Positions 1 through 8,451 of a stretch of DNA of 42,243 bases are shown here, in pieces (the first letter of the stretch is position 1; each line of letters begins with the position of its first letter). The notes beneath the pieces are model-generated. The model was not told where the DNA came from, did no database searches, and was given only the letters and a program-made list of their open reading frames with translations. The position numbers and the translations under genes are program-made. The DNA is from Mycobacterium sp. 852002-50816_SCH5313054-b (lineage in GTDB: Bacteria > Actinomycetota > Actinomycetes > Mycobacteriales > Mycobacteriaceae), in NCBI RefSeq assembly GCF_001667185.1, contig NZ_LZIC01000009.1, positions 1 through 42,243 on the forward strand. The letters are read 5' to 3'.

Positions 1-119
1 CGCCGGCCCGAGCGGGCCAGCGAGTAGCCCAGCATCCCGCCGCCCATGCCGGTGCCCACGACGATCACGTCCCACACGACGCGTTCGGCCTCGCGCGCAC
101 TCAGATCGCCGTCAGCCAA
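1..119 (-). CDS. FAD/NAD(P)-dependent oxidoreductase, N-terminal fragment (cut by window edge)
   Basis: Only the first 39 or so codons are present; the gene continues beyond position 1. The reading shows a dinucleotide-binding start, DVIVVGTGMGGGMLGYSLAR, i.e. a beta strand followed by GxGxxGG as in GMC-type and other FAD-dependent oxidoreductases. The start chosen is TTG at 119-117, because a GAGGAG Shine-Dalgarno lies six bases upstream on the minus strand and an in-frame stop sits just before it. It is divergent from the Gfo/Idh/MocA gene across 135 bases. The fold call rests on the N-terminal nucleotide-binding motif alone; substrate and subfamily cannot be told. Confidence 0.65.
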   Translation of the reverse strand, partial: MADGDLSAREAERVVWDVIVVGTGMGGGMLGYSLARSGR

Positions 120-235
120 TCGAGCTCCTCAGCGGGTGGTGTCCAACGCTTTGCCCGGTCGGGGCGAATCGCGATCCTAGCACCGCATTGCCGTTGTCCG
201 ATCTGTTGAAAAATGTTGCGGTGGCCAGCGGCAGC

Positions 236-254
236 GGCTGTTAGCATCGCCCCC
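236..254 (+). promoter_or_regulatory. Probable -10 box for a leaderless transcript
   Basis: TAGCAT at 242-247 fits the mycobacterial TANNNT -10 pattern. It ends seven bases before the ATG at 255, so transcription would begin at or next to the start codon. No Shine-Dalgarno is visible before that ATG. This supports 255 rather than the in-frame ATG at 213 as the start. Confidence 0.4.
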
Positions 255-1256
255 ATGTCTGCAGGCGGCGCCCCAGTACGGATCGGCATCCTCGGCGCTT
301 CGCGTTGGGCGCCGACGACGTTCCTCACGCCGGCCAAGGAGAACACCGAGGTCGTCGTGGCCGCGGTGGCCTCACGCGATGCGTCGCGCGCCCGAGACTT
401 CGCCGCCAAACACGGCATCGCCCGGGCACACGACAGCTACGAGGCGCTGCTCGCCGATCCGGACCTGGACGCTGTCTACAACCTGCTGCCGACAAGCGTG
501 CACGGCCGGTGGACCCGGGCCACGCTGGACGCGGGCAAGCACGTGCTGTGCGAAAAGCCGTTCACCGCCAACGCCGCCGAGGCCCGCGAGATCGACGAAC
601 TTGCCGCCAAGTCAGACCGGGTCGTGATGGAGGCGCTCCAATACCGCTACCACCCGCTGACCGCTCGCATCGAGCAGATCATCGGTTCGGGAGAGCTGGG
701 CAAGCTGGAGCGGGTGGAGGTAGCCGTCTGCGTGTTACTGCCCAAGCGCTCCAACGGCAACGTCTACGACTACTCCCTGGCCGGGGGCGCGGTGATGGAT
801 GCCGGCGTCTATACGGTCGACATGCTCCGCACGTTCGGCGGCTCGACTCCCGAGGTCGTCTCGGCCAAAGCGAAACTGGACGGTCCTCAGGTGGACCGGG
901 TCATGACGGCGGAAGTGCGCTTTGCCGACGGGCACACCGGCCGACTGCACTGCGCGCTGTGGTCGTCGAACCTGTTTTGGGCCAACGCCAAGATCATCGG
1001 CGATCGCGGCCAGCTGAGTTACTTCAGCCCGGCGGCGCCGCACCTGTTGCCTCGGCTCTCGATCCGCACTGCCGACGGAAAGCGTGTGGAGCGCTTCCCG
1101 CGGCGCACCACCTACGCCTATCAGCTCGACGCTTTCGCCGGGGCGGTGTTGCGCGGGGAGCCGGTGAAGACGACGTCCGAAGGCGCGATCGAGAACATGA
1201 CCGTCATCGACGGGATCTATCGGGCCGCCGGCCTGCCGCTACGCCAGCCGGGCTGA
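255..1256 (+). CDS. Gfo/Idh/MocA-family NAD(P)-dependent oxidoreductase
   Basis: A 333-residue protein of the usual family length. The N-terminus has a Rossmann motif (RIGILGASRWAP), followed by the family signature CEKPF with its catalytic-region lysine, then LQYRYHP and DAGVYTVD in the C-terminal substrate-binding domain. Family members oxidise or reduce sugars, inositols or trans-dihydrodiols in the cytosol; the YRYHP and EKPFTANAAEA segments recall the dihydrodiol dehydrogenase / glucose-fructose oxidoreductase branch, but the substrate cannot be assigned. Start taken at ATG 255 because of the TAGCAT -10 box; ATG 213 would add 14 residues with no family resemblance. It ends 18 bases from the convergent hydrolase gene. 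It is probably a chromosomal flanking gene rather than part of the lipopeptide locus. Confidence 0.85.
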   Translation: MSAGGAPVRIGILGASRWAPTTFLTPAKENTEVVVAAVASRDASRARDFAAKHGIARAHDSYEALLADPDLDAVYNLLPTSVHGRWTRATLDAGKHVLCEKPFTANAAEAREIDELAAKSDRVVMEALQYRYHPLTARIEQIIGSGELGKLERVEVAVCVLLPKRSNGNVYDYSLAGGAVMDAGVYTVDMLRTFGGSTPEVVSAKAKLDGPQVDRVMTAEVRFADGHTGRLHCALWSSNLFWANAKIIGDRGQLSYFSPAAPHLLPRLSIRTADGKRVERFPRRTTYAYQLDAFAGAVLRGEPVKTTSEGAIENMTVIDGIYRAAGLPLRQPG

Positions 1257-1274
1257 GCCGCTCATCGGTTCCGA

Positions 1275-2093
1275 TCAGCGACGACGATCCGACTTCGGCG
1301 GTTGGATCTCGGGCGGTAGGGAACCATCGGTGAGCCAGCCGTCGACGGTCCGCGAGAAGAGGTCCGGATAGCGTGTGGCCCAATCATGGGGCATGCCGGC
1401 TGCGACCCTGTCGACTCCGTTGGGCATTTGCTCCGCGAGTGCTGCTGCCCAGCGGCGCACGACCGGCAGCTCCTTGGCGCCGGTCAAGAACAATGTGGGC
1501 GAATCCGATTGGCCGAGTTCCTCGGGAAGCGTGAATCCCGAGGATGCCATGATGACGTCGGCGAGCTGTCCGCTGGTGATGAGACGCACGTCCTCGCGAT
1601 ACTCATCGATATGGGCCGCGGGAACCTTTGCCAGCCAAGCGTTCCGGTAGCCCCTCACCATCGAGCGGTAGAGGGAGTTCCGGGCTGGCAGCGACAGCAG
1701 GCGCCGTGTCAACGGCACAAACGGCACCCTGTTGATGGCGGTCCCGCACAGCACCGCCCGATCGACGAGTTTTGGCTCGGTGGCCAGCAACTGCACCCCC
1801 ACCTGGGCCCCGAGCGATAGGCCCACCACGTGCGCCCGGCCGGTGTCCACCCGGGAGCGGATGAGTTCTGCCACCGCGGTGGCGGCTCGGCCCATCTCGA
1901 ATGGCCCCTGCTCGAAGCTCTTGCCGTAGTGGGGCAGATCGGGGACCAGACAGTGGAATTGCTGCATTCGTTCGACCACCGGCTCCCAGAACCAGCCGCT
2001 CGTATACGCGCCGTGCAGGAAGACGATTGCTGGTGCCCCGACCGGACCGGATTCGCGCACGAACAGGTCCATGCGGCCGACCATATCAGTCAT
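1275..2093 (-). CDS. Alpha/beta-fold hydrolase
   Basis: 272 residues with the order of an alpha/beta hydrolase: oxyanion-region HGAYTSGWFW near residue 30, nucleophile elbow GLSLGA, and a late catalytic-histidine segment AGMPHDWATR. The acid residue probably lies in the loop near TGAKELP. Such proteins hydrolyse esters, lactones, epoxides or C-C bonds; the sequence does not say which. ATG 2093 is taken as the start because homology-like sequence begins there; the open frame extends upstream to 2288, but that stretch is low-quality Pro/Arg/Thr-rich sequence. The gene is convergent with the oxidoreductase at 255-1256 and divergent from the sugar dehydrogenase at 2322. Its role in the lipopeptide locus, if any, is unknown. 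Confidence 0.85.
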   Translation of the reverse strand: MTDMVGRMDLFVRESGPVGAPAIVFLHGAYTSGWFWEPVVERMQQFHCLVPDLPHYGKSFEQGPFEMGRAATAVAELIRSRVDTGRAHVVGLSLGAQVGVQLLATEPKLVDRAVLCGTAINRVPFVPLTRRLLSLPARNSLYRSMVRGYRNAWLAKVPAAHIDEYREDVRLITSGQLADVIMASSGFTLPEELGQSDSPTLFLTGAKELPVVRRWAAALAEQMPNGVDRVAAGMPHDWATRYPDLFSRTVDGWLTDGSLPPEIQPPKSDRRR

Positions 2094-2233
2094 ACGCGGG
2101 GTTCTTTCCGGTCTACCGGGGGTCCAGCATGGTGGCGCCGGCACGATCAATTCGCCTGTATTCGCCGCCGTTGCGGCAGTCGCATGCCAACTGCGGGTGC
2201 GAGCCCAAACTTCTGGTCTATTGTACCGGTGTT

Positions 2234-2321
2234 GGATTAGACTGCCGGACGGGTTAGCCAGGGGCGGGAGGCCCCTACCATTCCACAACGCGCACGGGGG
2301 ACCGAAGGGCTAGGTTCCGCG
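2234..2321 (+). promoter_or_regulatory. Leader/promoter shared with the glycosyltransferase at 7151
   Basis: This stretch aligns with 7058-7150: both carry a TANNNT box (TAGACT at 2238-2243; TATGCT at 7062-7067), then CATTCC, ACGCGCACGGG and GGCTAGG(T/A)TCC immediately before the ATG. The terminal TAGGTT at 2311-2316 is itself a -10-like box six bases from ATG 2322, compatible with a leaderless transcript. Which box is used cannot be decided by eye. The homology running up to the ATG supports 2322 as the start of the dehydrogenase. Confidence 0.5.
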
Positions 2322-3704
2322 ATGGCTGAAGGCGTGTTCGGACGCAGCGATGCTGAGATCGATTTGTTGGTCCGTGGCATGCGGTCGGGGATCGCGGTGG
2401 TGGGTTTTGGCTATATCGGCACGGTGATCGGTGCGGTGCTGGCTGATCGGGGTTGGCCGGTGACCGGGATCGATGTGCGACAAAACGTCGTCGATGAGAT
2501 CAATCTGGGCAAGACCACGGTGCCCGAGCCGGGGCTTGGTGAGTTGGTGGCCGACAACGTGCGGGTGGGTCGGCTTCGTGCCACGACCGATTTCGGTGCC
2601 GTCGCGGACAACGATTTTGTGATCGTGACGGTCGGCACGCCGCTGGGTCCGGATTATGAGCCGATCGTTGATGACATCAAGGCGGCGGCGCGGGCGGTGG
2701 GGCAGCATCTGCATCGCGGTCACCTGGTGATCCTGAAGAGCACGGTGCCGCCTGACACCACCGAAAATCTGGTGTTGCCGATCCTGGAGGAGGCTTCGGG
2801 GCTGCGGGCCGGGGTGGATTTCGGGTTGGCGTTTTGTCCGGAACGGTTGGCCGAGGGGCAGGCCATCCGCGAGTTGACGTCGATCCCGGTGGTGGTGGGT
2901 GCGGTCGATGAGCGCACCGCGCGCGCCTGCTGCACGTTGTGGCGACATGCCCTGGGGGTGGAGTCCATTGTCGTCGATGACCCGCGCACGGCCGAGATGG
3001 TGAAGCTGGCCGATAACCTGTGGATCGATCTGAACATTGCGATGGCCAATGAGCTGGCCAAGGTGTGCGACCGGCTGGACATGGACGGGCTGCAGGTCAT
3101 TGAGGCGGCCAACTCGATGCCCAAGGGCACCCACCACGTCAACATTTTGCGCCCGAGTATGGGTGTGGGTGGTTATTGCCTGACGAAGGATCCGTGGTTC
3201 GTCAATCATCTGGGGCAGACGCTGGGGTTGGAGCTGGGTATCCCGCGCACGTCGCGGACGGTCAACGACACCATGCCCGCCTACACCTATGGGCTGCTCA
3301 CCCAGCTGCTGGCCGAGCAGGACAAGGCGATTCAGACCAGCAAGATCGCGGTGCTGGGTATCGCGTTTAAGAACAACACCGGCGATTGCCGGCTCACGCC
3401 CACCAAGTATGTCGTGGCCTTGCTGGAGGAGTCGGGCTGCGAGCTGTCGATCCACGACCCGTGGGTGCCCGACGAGGAGGCTCCCACGGTGACCAAGATC
3501 CCGCTCACCCCGGACATCGAGTCGGCGGTCAAGGATGCCGACGCCCTGGTGGTGCTGGCGGGCCACCGCGAATTCCACCAGATTCCGCTGGCCCGGCTCG
3601 CGGACCTGACGGCATCGGGCTGCGTGTTCCTCGACGGGCGCAACAGCTTCGACCCGGCCGCCGTGCGCGCCGCCGGTTTCGTGTACAAGGGGATCGGCCG
3701 ATAG
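2322..3704 (+). CDS. Nucleotide-sugar 6-dehydrogenase (UDP-glucose/UDP-ManNAc dehydrogenase family)
   Basis: A 460-residue cytosolic enzyme of the UDPG/MGDP dehydrogenase family, which oxidises C6 of a UDP-hexose twice with NAD+ to give a uronate. Visible are the NAD site VVGFGYIGTVIG (about residues 24-35), STVPPDTTENLV, the central helix region with KLADNLWIDLNIAMANELA, and the active-site motif GVGGYCLTKDPWF with nucleophile Cys286. The last segment is intermediate between the GGxCFPKD form of UDP-glucose dehydrogenases and the GGHCIPVDP form of WecC/WbpA enzymes, so the hexose (Glc or an N-acetylhexosamine) is not certain. A later ATG at 2379 would remove 19 residues; the leader shared with the gene at 7151 argues for 2322. 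The next gene begins 48 bases on and is probably co-transcribed and metabolically linked. Confidence 0.85.
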   Translation: MAEGVFGRSDAEIDLLVRGMRSGIAVVGFGYIGTVIGAVLADRGWPVTGIDVRQNVVDEINLGKTTVPEPGLGELVADNVRVGRLRATTDFGAVADNDFVIVTVGTPLGPDYEPIVDDIKAAARAVGQHLHRGHLVILKSTVPPDTTENLVLPILEEASGLRAGVDFGLAFCPERLAEGQAIRELTSIPVVVGAVDERTARACCTLWRHALGVESIVVDDPRTAEMVKLADNLWIDLNIAMANELAKVCDRLDMDGLQVIEAANSMPKGTHHVNILRPSMGVGGYCLTKDPWFVNHLGQTLGLELGIPRTSRTVNDTMPAYTYGLLTQLLAEQDKAIQTSKIAVLGIAFKNNTGDCRLTPTKYVVALLEESGCELSIHDPWVPDEEAPTVTKIPLTPDIESAVKDADALVVLAGHREFHQIPLARLADLTASGCVFLDGRNSFDPAAVRAAGFVYKGIGR

Positions 3705-3752
3705 CCATACTGCAGGCGAAGGTAACCCGTACACAGAAACGAAAGAGCGAAT

Positions 3753-4748
3753 ATGTCTAATGTCGTCGTGACGGGCGGCTACGGCCTGATCGGGTCGCAT
3801 TTGGTCTCCGCACTGCTGGAGCGTGGCGACTCGGTGACGGTGTTCGACCAGGCAAAGAACACGCGCGACACCAGCATCGACTTCGACCGGCACGCCAACT
3901 TCCGGTTCGTGCAAGGCGACGTCACCGATCTGGGGGCACTCGAGGAAGCCCTGACGCCCGGCGTCGACAAAGTCTTCCATCTGGCCGCGGTCGTCGGCGT
4001 CAAAAACTATATGAAGGATCCGCTCCAGGTTCTCGACGTCAACGTGACCGGCACCCGCAACGTCCTGGAGCTGTGCCAGCGGCACGGCACCCGCGTGGTT
4101 TTCGCCAGCACGTCCGAGGTGTTCGGCAAGAACCCCAACCCGCCGTGGGCCGAGGACGACGACCGCGTGCTCGGTTCGACCAAGACGGCCCGGTGGAGCT
4201 ACAGCACCAGCAAGGCCATGGCCGAGCATCTGGTCTTCGCGATGTACAGCGCCCACGGACTGCCGGCGACGGTCGTTCGCTACTTCAACGTCTATGGCCC
4301 GCGGCAGAACCCGATATTCGTGATCTCGCAGACCATTCACCGCATCCTCAATGGTCTCCCACCGTTGCTCTACGACTCGGGTGACCAAACACGGTGCTTC
4401 ACCTACGTCGACGACGCCATCGCCGGCACCTTGCTGGCGGCCGACAGCGACGCGGCAATCGGTGAGGCCTTCAACATCGGGAGCATGACCGAGACCACCA
4501 TGCGCGACGCCATCGAGCTGGCGATCAAGATCGCCAACGTCGATTCGGTGTCCGAGGCCGAAGTTATCGACACGGCGGCGCGCTACGGGGGTCGCTATGA
4601 GGACATTCCCCGCCGCATCCCGGACTCGACGAAGGCGCAACGGGAGCTGGGTTGGCGCCTGAAGGTCGATGTCGAGGAGGGGATTCGCCGCACCATCGAT
4701 TGGGCGCGAGCCAATCCGTGGTACCTCCAAGGACCCGCAGGGGACTAG
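3753..4748 (+). CDS. NAD-dependent sugar epimerase/decarboxylase, ArnA-C/UXS-like
   Basis: 331 residues, extended short-chain dehydrogenase. It has the NAD motif TGGYGLIGSHL, the catalytic STSEVFG (Ser121, Glu122) and Tyr150-x3-Lys154 (YSTSK), followed by VVRYFNVYGPRQNP. The STSE element, the RW-YS-SK spacing and a C-terminal DIPRRIPDS segment resemble the UDP-glucuronate decarboxylase domain of ArnA and UXS enzymes, where the Glu and a late Arg handle the uronate carboxylate. Together with the dehydrogenase just upstream this suggests UDP-hexuronate to UDP-ketopentose or UDP-xylose; a simple UDP-uronate 4-epimerase is the alternative. An AAAGAGCG purine run precedes the ATG. The gene ends 13 bases from the convergent acyltransferase. 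Confidence 0.75.
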   Translation: MSNVVVTGGYGLIGSHLVSALLERGDSVTVFDQAKNTRDTSIDFDRHANFRFVQGDVTDLGALEEALTPGVDKVFHLAAVVGVKNYMKDPLQVLDVNVTGTRNVLELCQRHGTRVVFASTSEVFGKNPNPPWAEDDDRVLGSTKTARWSYSTSKAMAEHLVFAMYSAHGLPATVVRYFNVYGPRQNPIFVISQTIHRILNGLPPLLYDSGDQTRCFTYVDDAIAGTLLAADSDAAIGEAFNIGSMTETTMRDAIELAIKIANVDSVSEAEVIDTAARYGGRYEDIPRRIPDSTKAQRELGWRLKVDVEEGIRRTIDWARANPWYLQGPAGD

Positions 4749-4761
4749 TGCGAGTGCCGCG

Positions 4762-6963
4762 CTAGCCGTGGGCGAGCGCGCGATCGGCAAGCGCCCCCAT
4801 CGCCGGTGCCAACTCCCGGGAGTAATCGGCCGTGATGTGGTTCCAGTCGAGGTAAACCATGGCGTTGCCGACGATGACTGGGCAGCGGTTCGTGGTGCAG
4901 AAGAGTTCGGTGAGGTCGGCGTATTGTCCGCCGCTGGTTTTGGTGGCGGTCGTCTCTGCTGCGATGCCGGCGTCGCTCACCGCGGTCGACCGTGGCGGCG
5001 AGCAGGCCGTGGCGTCGTCGAGGTGGCCGGACAGACAGTCCGGTACCGCTGTGCCCGGGTCGGGGACCGGCCCCAACACCAGCACCTTGGAACCGGCACT
5101 GCGCAGCTGCTGCACCAGGCGGGTCAGGCTGTCGATCCACGCCGGGTCGTACGGCGTGTAACCCGCCTGCCAACTGCCCTCGCTGCGCTCGCGCGACATG
5201 CTCACCACGACCAGCCGCGGGTGCTCGGCGCGTAACCGGGCGAGGATCAGGGCGCGCCACTGATCGCAATGCATAAAGCGCTCGATCAAACCATCGAGGT
5301 GCTTCGCGATGGGCACGTCGAGCAATGGACAGCCCGCCTTGGCCAGCATCTCGAGCCGCCAGTGCCGTTGCGCGGCGATCTGCTGAAACGCCGGATCCCA
5401 CATCGCGGCGTGTGAGTCGCCGACCAGGGCCACCGTCGTGCTCGACGCGGTATCGCCCGTCGCGCACTCGGGCTGCCCGCTCTGGTTGGCTCCGCGGAAG
5501 CAGCCGCTGGACCACATCGCAGTCTGGCCGGCCGTTGCTTCGGCGACCGGCGGTTGCAGGTTCGACGGTACGGCCGTCATGTCAGCCGATGCCGCGACCG
5601 CGGCCTGCGCCTGTGCGAACGCCTGCTGCACCGCCGCGTCATAGGCGTCCATGCCGGCGCCCGCCGTGACCGGTGCCACGTTGATGGTCAACGCCGTGCC
5701 CGGCGCGCCGCGGCCGACCGGGATCGGAATCCATGCCAGCATCGCCACGCCCACACCGACGGCCACCGCGGTGGCGCCAGCGCCGACCGCGAAACTGGCC
5801 AGTGGGGAGCGGCGCAAAGCAGCGCCGTATCGCAGCGGGGTCTCGACAAAACGCAGTGTGAGCATCCCCAAGCCGCCCGAGAGGAGGACCGCCACCAGCC
5901 TGCCGGCCAGCCCCAGCTGATGGCCCAGCAGCGGTACCGCGAGGACGAGCACCGGCCAGTGCCACAGATACCACGAGTAGGACAACCGGCCCATGTCGCG
6001 CATCGGCTTGATTGCAAGGATTCGGCCCGCTCCCAGGGTGGGTGTGGCACAGCCGGCGCCGATCACCAGGACGGTCCCGAGCAGGGGCCATATCGCAGCG
6101 GTGCCCGGATATGGCGTGGCCGGGGTCAGCTGGTTGCAGACCAACACGATCAGGGCCAGCCCCGCCCATCCGGTGACCGCGGCCGCTCGTGCCGGAAGCC
6201 GGCGCCACTGGTTGGCCGTGAGAGCCAGCATCCCGCCCACGGCCAGGTCCCACGCCCGCGTGGGCAGCGAAAAGTACGCCGCCGGAGGCACCAGGTAAGT
6301 GGTCAGCAGCGACAGCGCGAATGACAGGATCGCGACCAGCCCGAAGACGATCAGGAAGGAGCGCTTCGGCGCGTTCGATGAGGTAGGAGGAGGGCTGTTG
6401 CGCCGACGGGTACGCCGGATCACCCACCAGGTACCGATGATCAGCACGGGCCACACCAGGTAGAACTGCTCCTCGACGCCCAGGGTCCAGTAGTGCTGGA
6501 ACGGCGACGGCGGCTGGTGGCCGCCGAAGTAGTCGACGTTTTCGTGAATGAACCAGTAGTTGCCGACATACAGCGCGCAGGCGATGCCGTCCTCCACGAC
6601 GCTTTTTGCCTGCAAAGGCGACAACAAGACGGCCGAGGCGATCACGGTCACGCTGCCGATGAGGGCAGCTACCGGCAGCAGGCGGCGGACCCGTGCCGCA
6701 TAGAACTTGCGCAGCCCCAGAGTGCCGGTGCTACTGACCTCGCGCCAGAGCTGCCCGGTGATGACGAAACCCGAGATGATGAAGAAGATGTCCGGGCCGA
6801 CGAACCCACCGCTTGCACCGGGCATGTCGGCGTGAAAGAGAAGGATTGCCACGAGCGTCAGGGCGCGCAGGCCCTCGATGTCCGGGCGGAATTCCTTTTG
6901 TGCCGAGCCCCGATCTTGCGCTACCCCGGCAGGGCTAACGCTTTCGGCCTGGACCACGGTCAC
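4762..6963 (-). CDS. Membrane acyltransferase (acyltransferase-3/OafA type) with C-terminal SGNH domain, copy A
   Basis: 733 residues. Residues about 26-375 form a multi-pass acyltransferase-3 domain: FRPDIEGLRALTLVAILLFH with its conserved His, then FFIISGFVITGQLWRE and HYWTLGVEEQFYLVWPVL. A linker of about 80 residues leads to an SGNH domain with VALVGDSHAAMW (Ser517) and the catalytic pair in LDWNHIT (Asp706, His709). OafA-like proteins of this design move acetyl or other acyl groups across the membrane and O-acylate sugars; here the likely acceptors are the glycans of the lipopeptide. The start is a GTG with no clear Shine-Dalgarno, 37 bases from a conserved promoter box. It is divergent from the glycosyltransferase at 7151 and paralogous to the genes at 8452 and 12084. 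Confidence 0.88.
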   Translation of the reverse strand: MTVVQAESVSPAGVAQDRGSAQKEFRPDIEGLRALTLVAILLFHADMPGASGGFVGPDIFFIISGFVITGQLWREVSSTGTLGLRKFYAARVRRLLPVAALIGSVTVIASAVLLSPLQAKSVVEDGIACALYVGNYWFIHENVDYFGGHQPPSPFQHYWTLGVEEQFYLVWPVLIIGTWWVIRRTRRRNSPPPTSSNAPKRSFLIVFGLVAILSFALSLLTTYLVPPAAYFSLPTRAWDLAVGGMLALTANQWRRLPARAAAVTGWAGLALIVLVCNQLTPATPYPGTAAIWPLLGTVLVIGAGCATPTLGAGRILAIKPMRDMGRLSYSWYLWHWPVLVLAVPLLGHQLGLAGRLVAVLLSGGLGMLTLRFVETPLRYGAALRRSPLASFAVGAGATAVAVGVGVAMLAWIPIPVGRGAPGTALTINVAPVTAGAGMDAYDAAVQQAFAQAQAAVAASADMTAVPSNLQPPVAEATAGQTAMWSSGCFRGANQSGQPECATGDTASSTTVALVGDSHAAMWDPAFQQIAAQRHWRLEMLAKAGCPLLDVPIAKHLDGLIERFMHCDQWRALILARLRAEHPRLVVVSMSRERSEGSWQAGYTPYDPAWIDSLTRLVQQLRSAGSKVLVLGPVPDPGTAVPDCLSGHLDDATACSPPRSTAVSDAGIAAETTATKTSGGQYADLTELFCTTNRCPVIVGNAMVYLDWNHITADYSRELAPAMGALADRALAHG

Positions 6964-6982
6964 CCACTTGTCTGAGGAGGCG

Positions 6983-7023
6983 TTTCATCGAATCGAGGCA
7001 TTATCACACACACGTACAACGCC
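6983..7023 (-). promoter_or_regulatory. Promoter box shared by the three acyltransferase genes (copy A)
   Basis: On the minus strand this reads TTGTAC followed by GTGTGTGTGATAAT, an extended -10 (TGTGATAAT; GATAAT complements 7000-7005), then a shared CCTCGATTCGA downstream. The same arrangement precedes the paralogues at 10653 and 14294. The box lies about 37 bases before the GTG start. Confidence 0.6.
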
Positions 7024-7057
7024 TCTCGGCCGAATGCGCCACGCCTGCGCGGGTGCC

Positions 7058-7150
7058 CGGTTATGCTGCTGGGCGGCTGAGCCGGGGACGCGAGCTGCCG
7101 CTTCCATTCCCCAGAACGCGCACGGGAAGTGAAAGGCTAGGATCCCGCCG
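7058..7150 (+). promoter_or_regulatory. Leader/promoter shared with the dehydrogenase at 2322
   Basis: Homologous to 2234-2321. It contains TATGCT (7062-7067), CATTCC, AACGCGCACGGG and TAGGAT (7138-7143), the last ending seven bases before ATG 7151 and so compatible with leaderless transcription. It shares the divergent region with the acyltransferase copy A promoter. Confidence 0.5.
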
Positions 7151-8419
7151 ATGAAATTTGTGCTGGCAAACTGGGGAACTCGCGGCGAAGTCGAACCCTA
7201 CGTCACTGTCGGCCGCGAACTGGTGCGCCGGGGGCACGACGTACACATGGCCGTCGCGCCTGAAATGGTCGGCTTCACCGAGGCCGCCGGGCCCACGGCG
7301 GTCGCCTACGGGCCGGAGTTGAAAGCCATCCTGGACCCGCATCGCGATTTCTGGGCGGGTCTGTTCGCCAACCCCTGGAAGCTCCGGGAGCTGGGCAGGT
7401 TGTCGGGCGAATATTCGGCGCCCCTTTCCCAGTGCCGGCCTGAGGTCAGCGCGACGCTGACGTCGCTGGCGGAGGGGTCCGACCTGCTGCTGACCGGCAT
7501 GAATTTCGAGGCCGACGCGCTCAACGTCGCGCAGTATTGCGACATTCCTTTCGCGACCCTGCACATCTTCCCGCTGCGAGCCAACGGTCAGCTTCTGCCG
7601 TTCCTGCCGGCGCCGTTCGCCCGCTCCGCGACCAGGGCGCTCGACTGGCTGGCCTGGCGCGGCGGGAAGAAGGTGGAGGATGCGCAGCGCCGCGAACTCG
7701 GTCTGCCGGAGGTGACGCGCCCCTGGCCGCGCCGGATCTCCGAACGCGGATCGCTCGAAATCCAGGCCTACGACGAGGTGTGCTATCCCGGGCTGGCAGC
7801 CGAATGGGCGAAATGGGGCCGCCGACGTCCGTTCGTCGGCGCACTGACGATGGAGTTGCCGACGGACGCCGATGAGGATGTCGCGTCGTGGATCGCCGCG
7901 GGAACACCCCCGATTTGCTTCGGGTTCGGCAGCGTAGGCGTCGAATCCGCGGCCGACACGCTTGCCATGATCAGCTCGGCATGCGCCCAGCTGGGCGAGC
8001 GGGCGTTGGTGTGTGCCGCCGGGTCGGACTACAGCAACGTCCCCCACTCCGAGCACGTCAAGGTCGTGGGCGTGATGAACTACGCGGCGGCTTTGCCCGC
8101 CTGCCGCGCCTTCGTGCACCACGGTGGCTGCGGCACCACGAACGCAGGACTGCGCGCGGGACTCCCGACGTTGATCCTCTGGACGTTGCCCGATCAGGGG
8201 CTCTGGGGGGCTCGGGTCAAACGACTGAAGGTGGGTACCGGGCGGCGCTTTTCGGCCACCACCGAGAAATCGTTGCTCGCGGATCTGCGCACCGTCCTCG
8301 CCCCGCAATGTCGCACGCATGCCCGCGAACTCGCGGCCCGCATGACCAAACCCGCCGAGAGCGTCGCGCTCGCTGCTGATCTTGTGGAAAATTTCGCGCG
8401 CCTCAAGCGAGTTGGCTGA
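7151..8419 (+). CDS. Family-1 glycosyltransferase of the GPL Gtf/Rtf type, copy A
   Basis: 422 residues, GT-B fold, CAZy family GT1 (UGT-like). The N-terminal acceptor domain opens with MKFVLANWGTRGEVEPY, and the C-terminal donor site holds HHGGCGTTNAGLRAG and then LPDQGLWGARVKRLKVG, where the Asp-Gln pair is expected to contact the donor sugar. Mycobacterial members (Gtf1, Gtf2, RtfA) transfer 6-deoxytalose, rhamnose or other sugars to the GPL peptidolipid in the cytoplasm, which fits the context. The usual HHGGSGTT has Cys for Ser here. The gene is preceded by the leader shared with the dehydrogenase gene and is convergent with acyltransferase copy B. Sugar and attachment position cannot be read from the sequence. 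Confidence 0.88.
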   Translation: MKFVLANWGTRGEVEPYVTVGRELVRRGHDVHMAVAPEMVGFTEAAGPTAVAYGPELKAILDPHRDFWAGLFANPWKLRELGRLSGEYSAPLSQCRPEVSATLTSLAEGSDLLLTGMNFEADALNVAQYCDIPFATLHIFPLRANGQLLPFLPAPFARSATRALDWLAWRGGKKVEDAQRRELGLPEVTRPWPRRISERGSLEIQAYDEVCYPGLAAEWAKWGRRRPFVGALTMELPTDADEDVASWIAAGTPPICFGFGSVGVESAADTLAMISSACAQLGERALVCAAGSDYSNVPHSEHVKVVGVMNYAAALPACRAFVHHGGCGTTNAGLRAGLPTLILWTLPDQGLWGARVKRLKVGTGRRFSATTEKSLLADLRTVLAPQCRTHARELAARMTKPAESVALAADLVENFARLKRVG

Positions 8420-8446
8420 TCGGCCGGTGTAGGGCCCAACGGCCGA
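8420..8446. terminator. Hairpin between convergent genes
   Basis: A perfect 7-bp inverted repeat TCGGCCG (8420-8426) and CGGCCGA (8440-8446) flanks a 13-base loop that contains GGGCCC. It sits between the stops of the glycosyltransferase and acyltransferase copy B. There is no U tract, as is common in mycobacteria, so termination is an inference. Confidence 0.4.
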
Positions 8447-8451
8447 CGCCG

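Noticed and set aside
2379..3704. Later ATG (2379) as the start of the sugar dehydrogenase
   Set aside because: It sits closer to the NAD motif, but the leader shared with the gene at 7151 ends exactly at ATG 2322, which favours the longer form.
2310..4790. 826-residue open frame on the minus strand opposite the dehydrogenase and epimerase genes
   Set aside because: Arg/His/Gln-rich translation with no recognisable domain; it is the GC-driven shadow of two clearly real genes on the plus strand.
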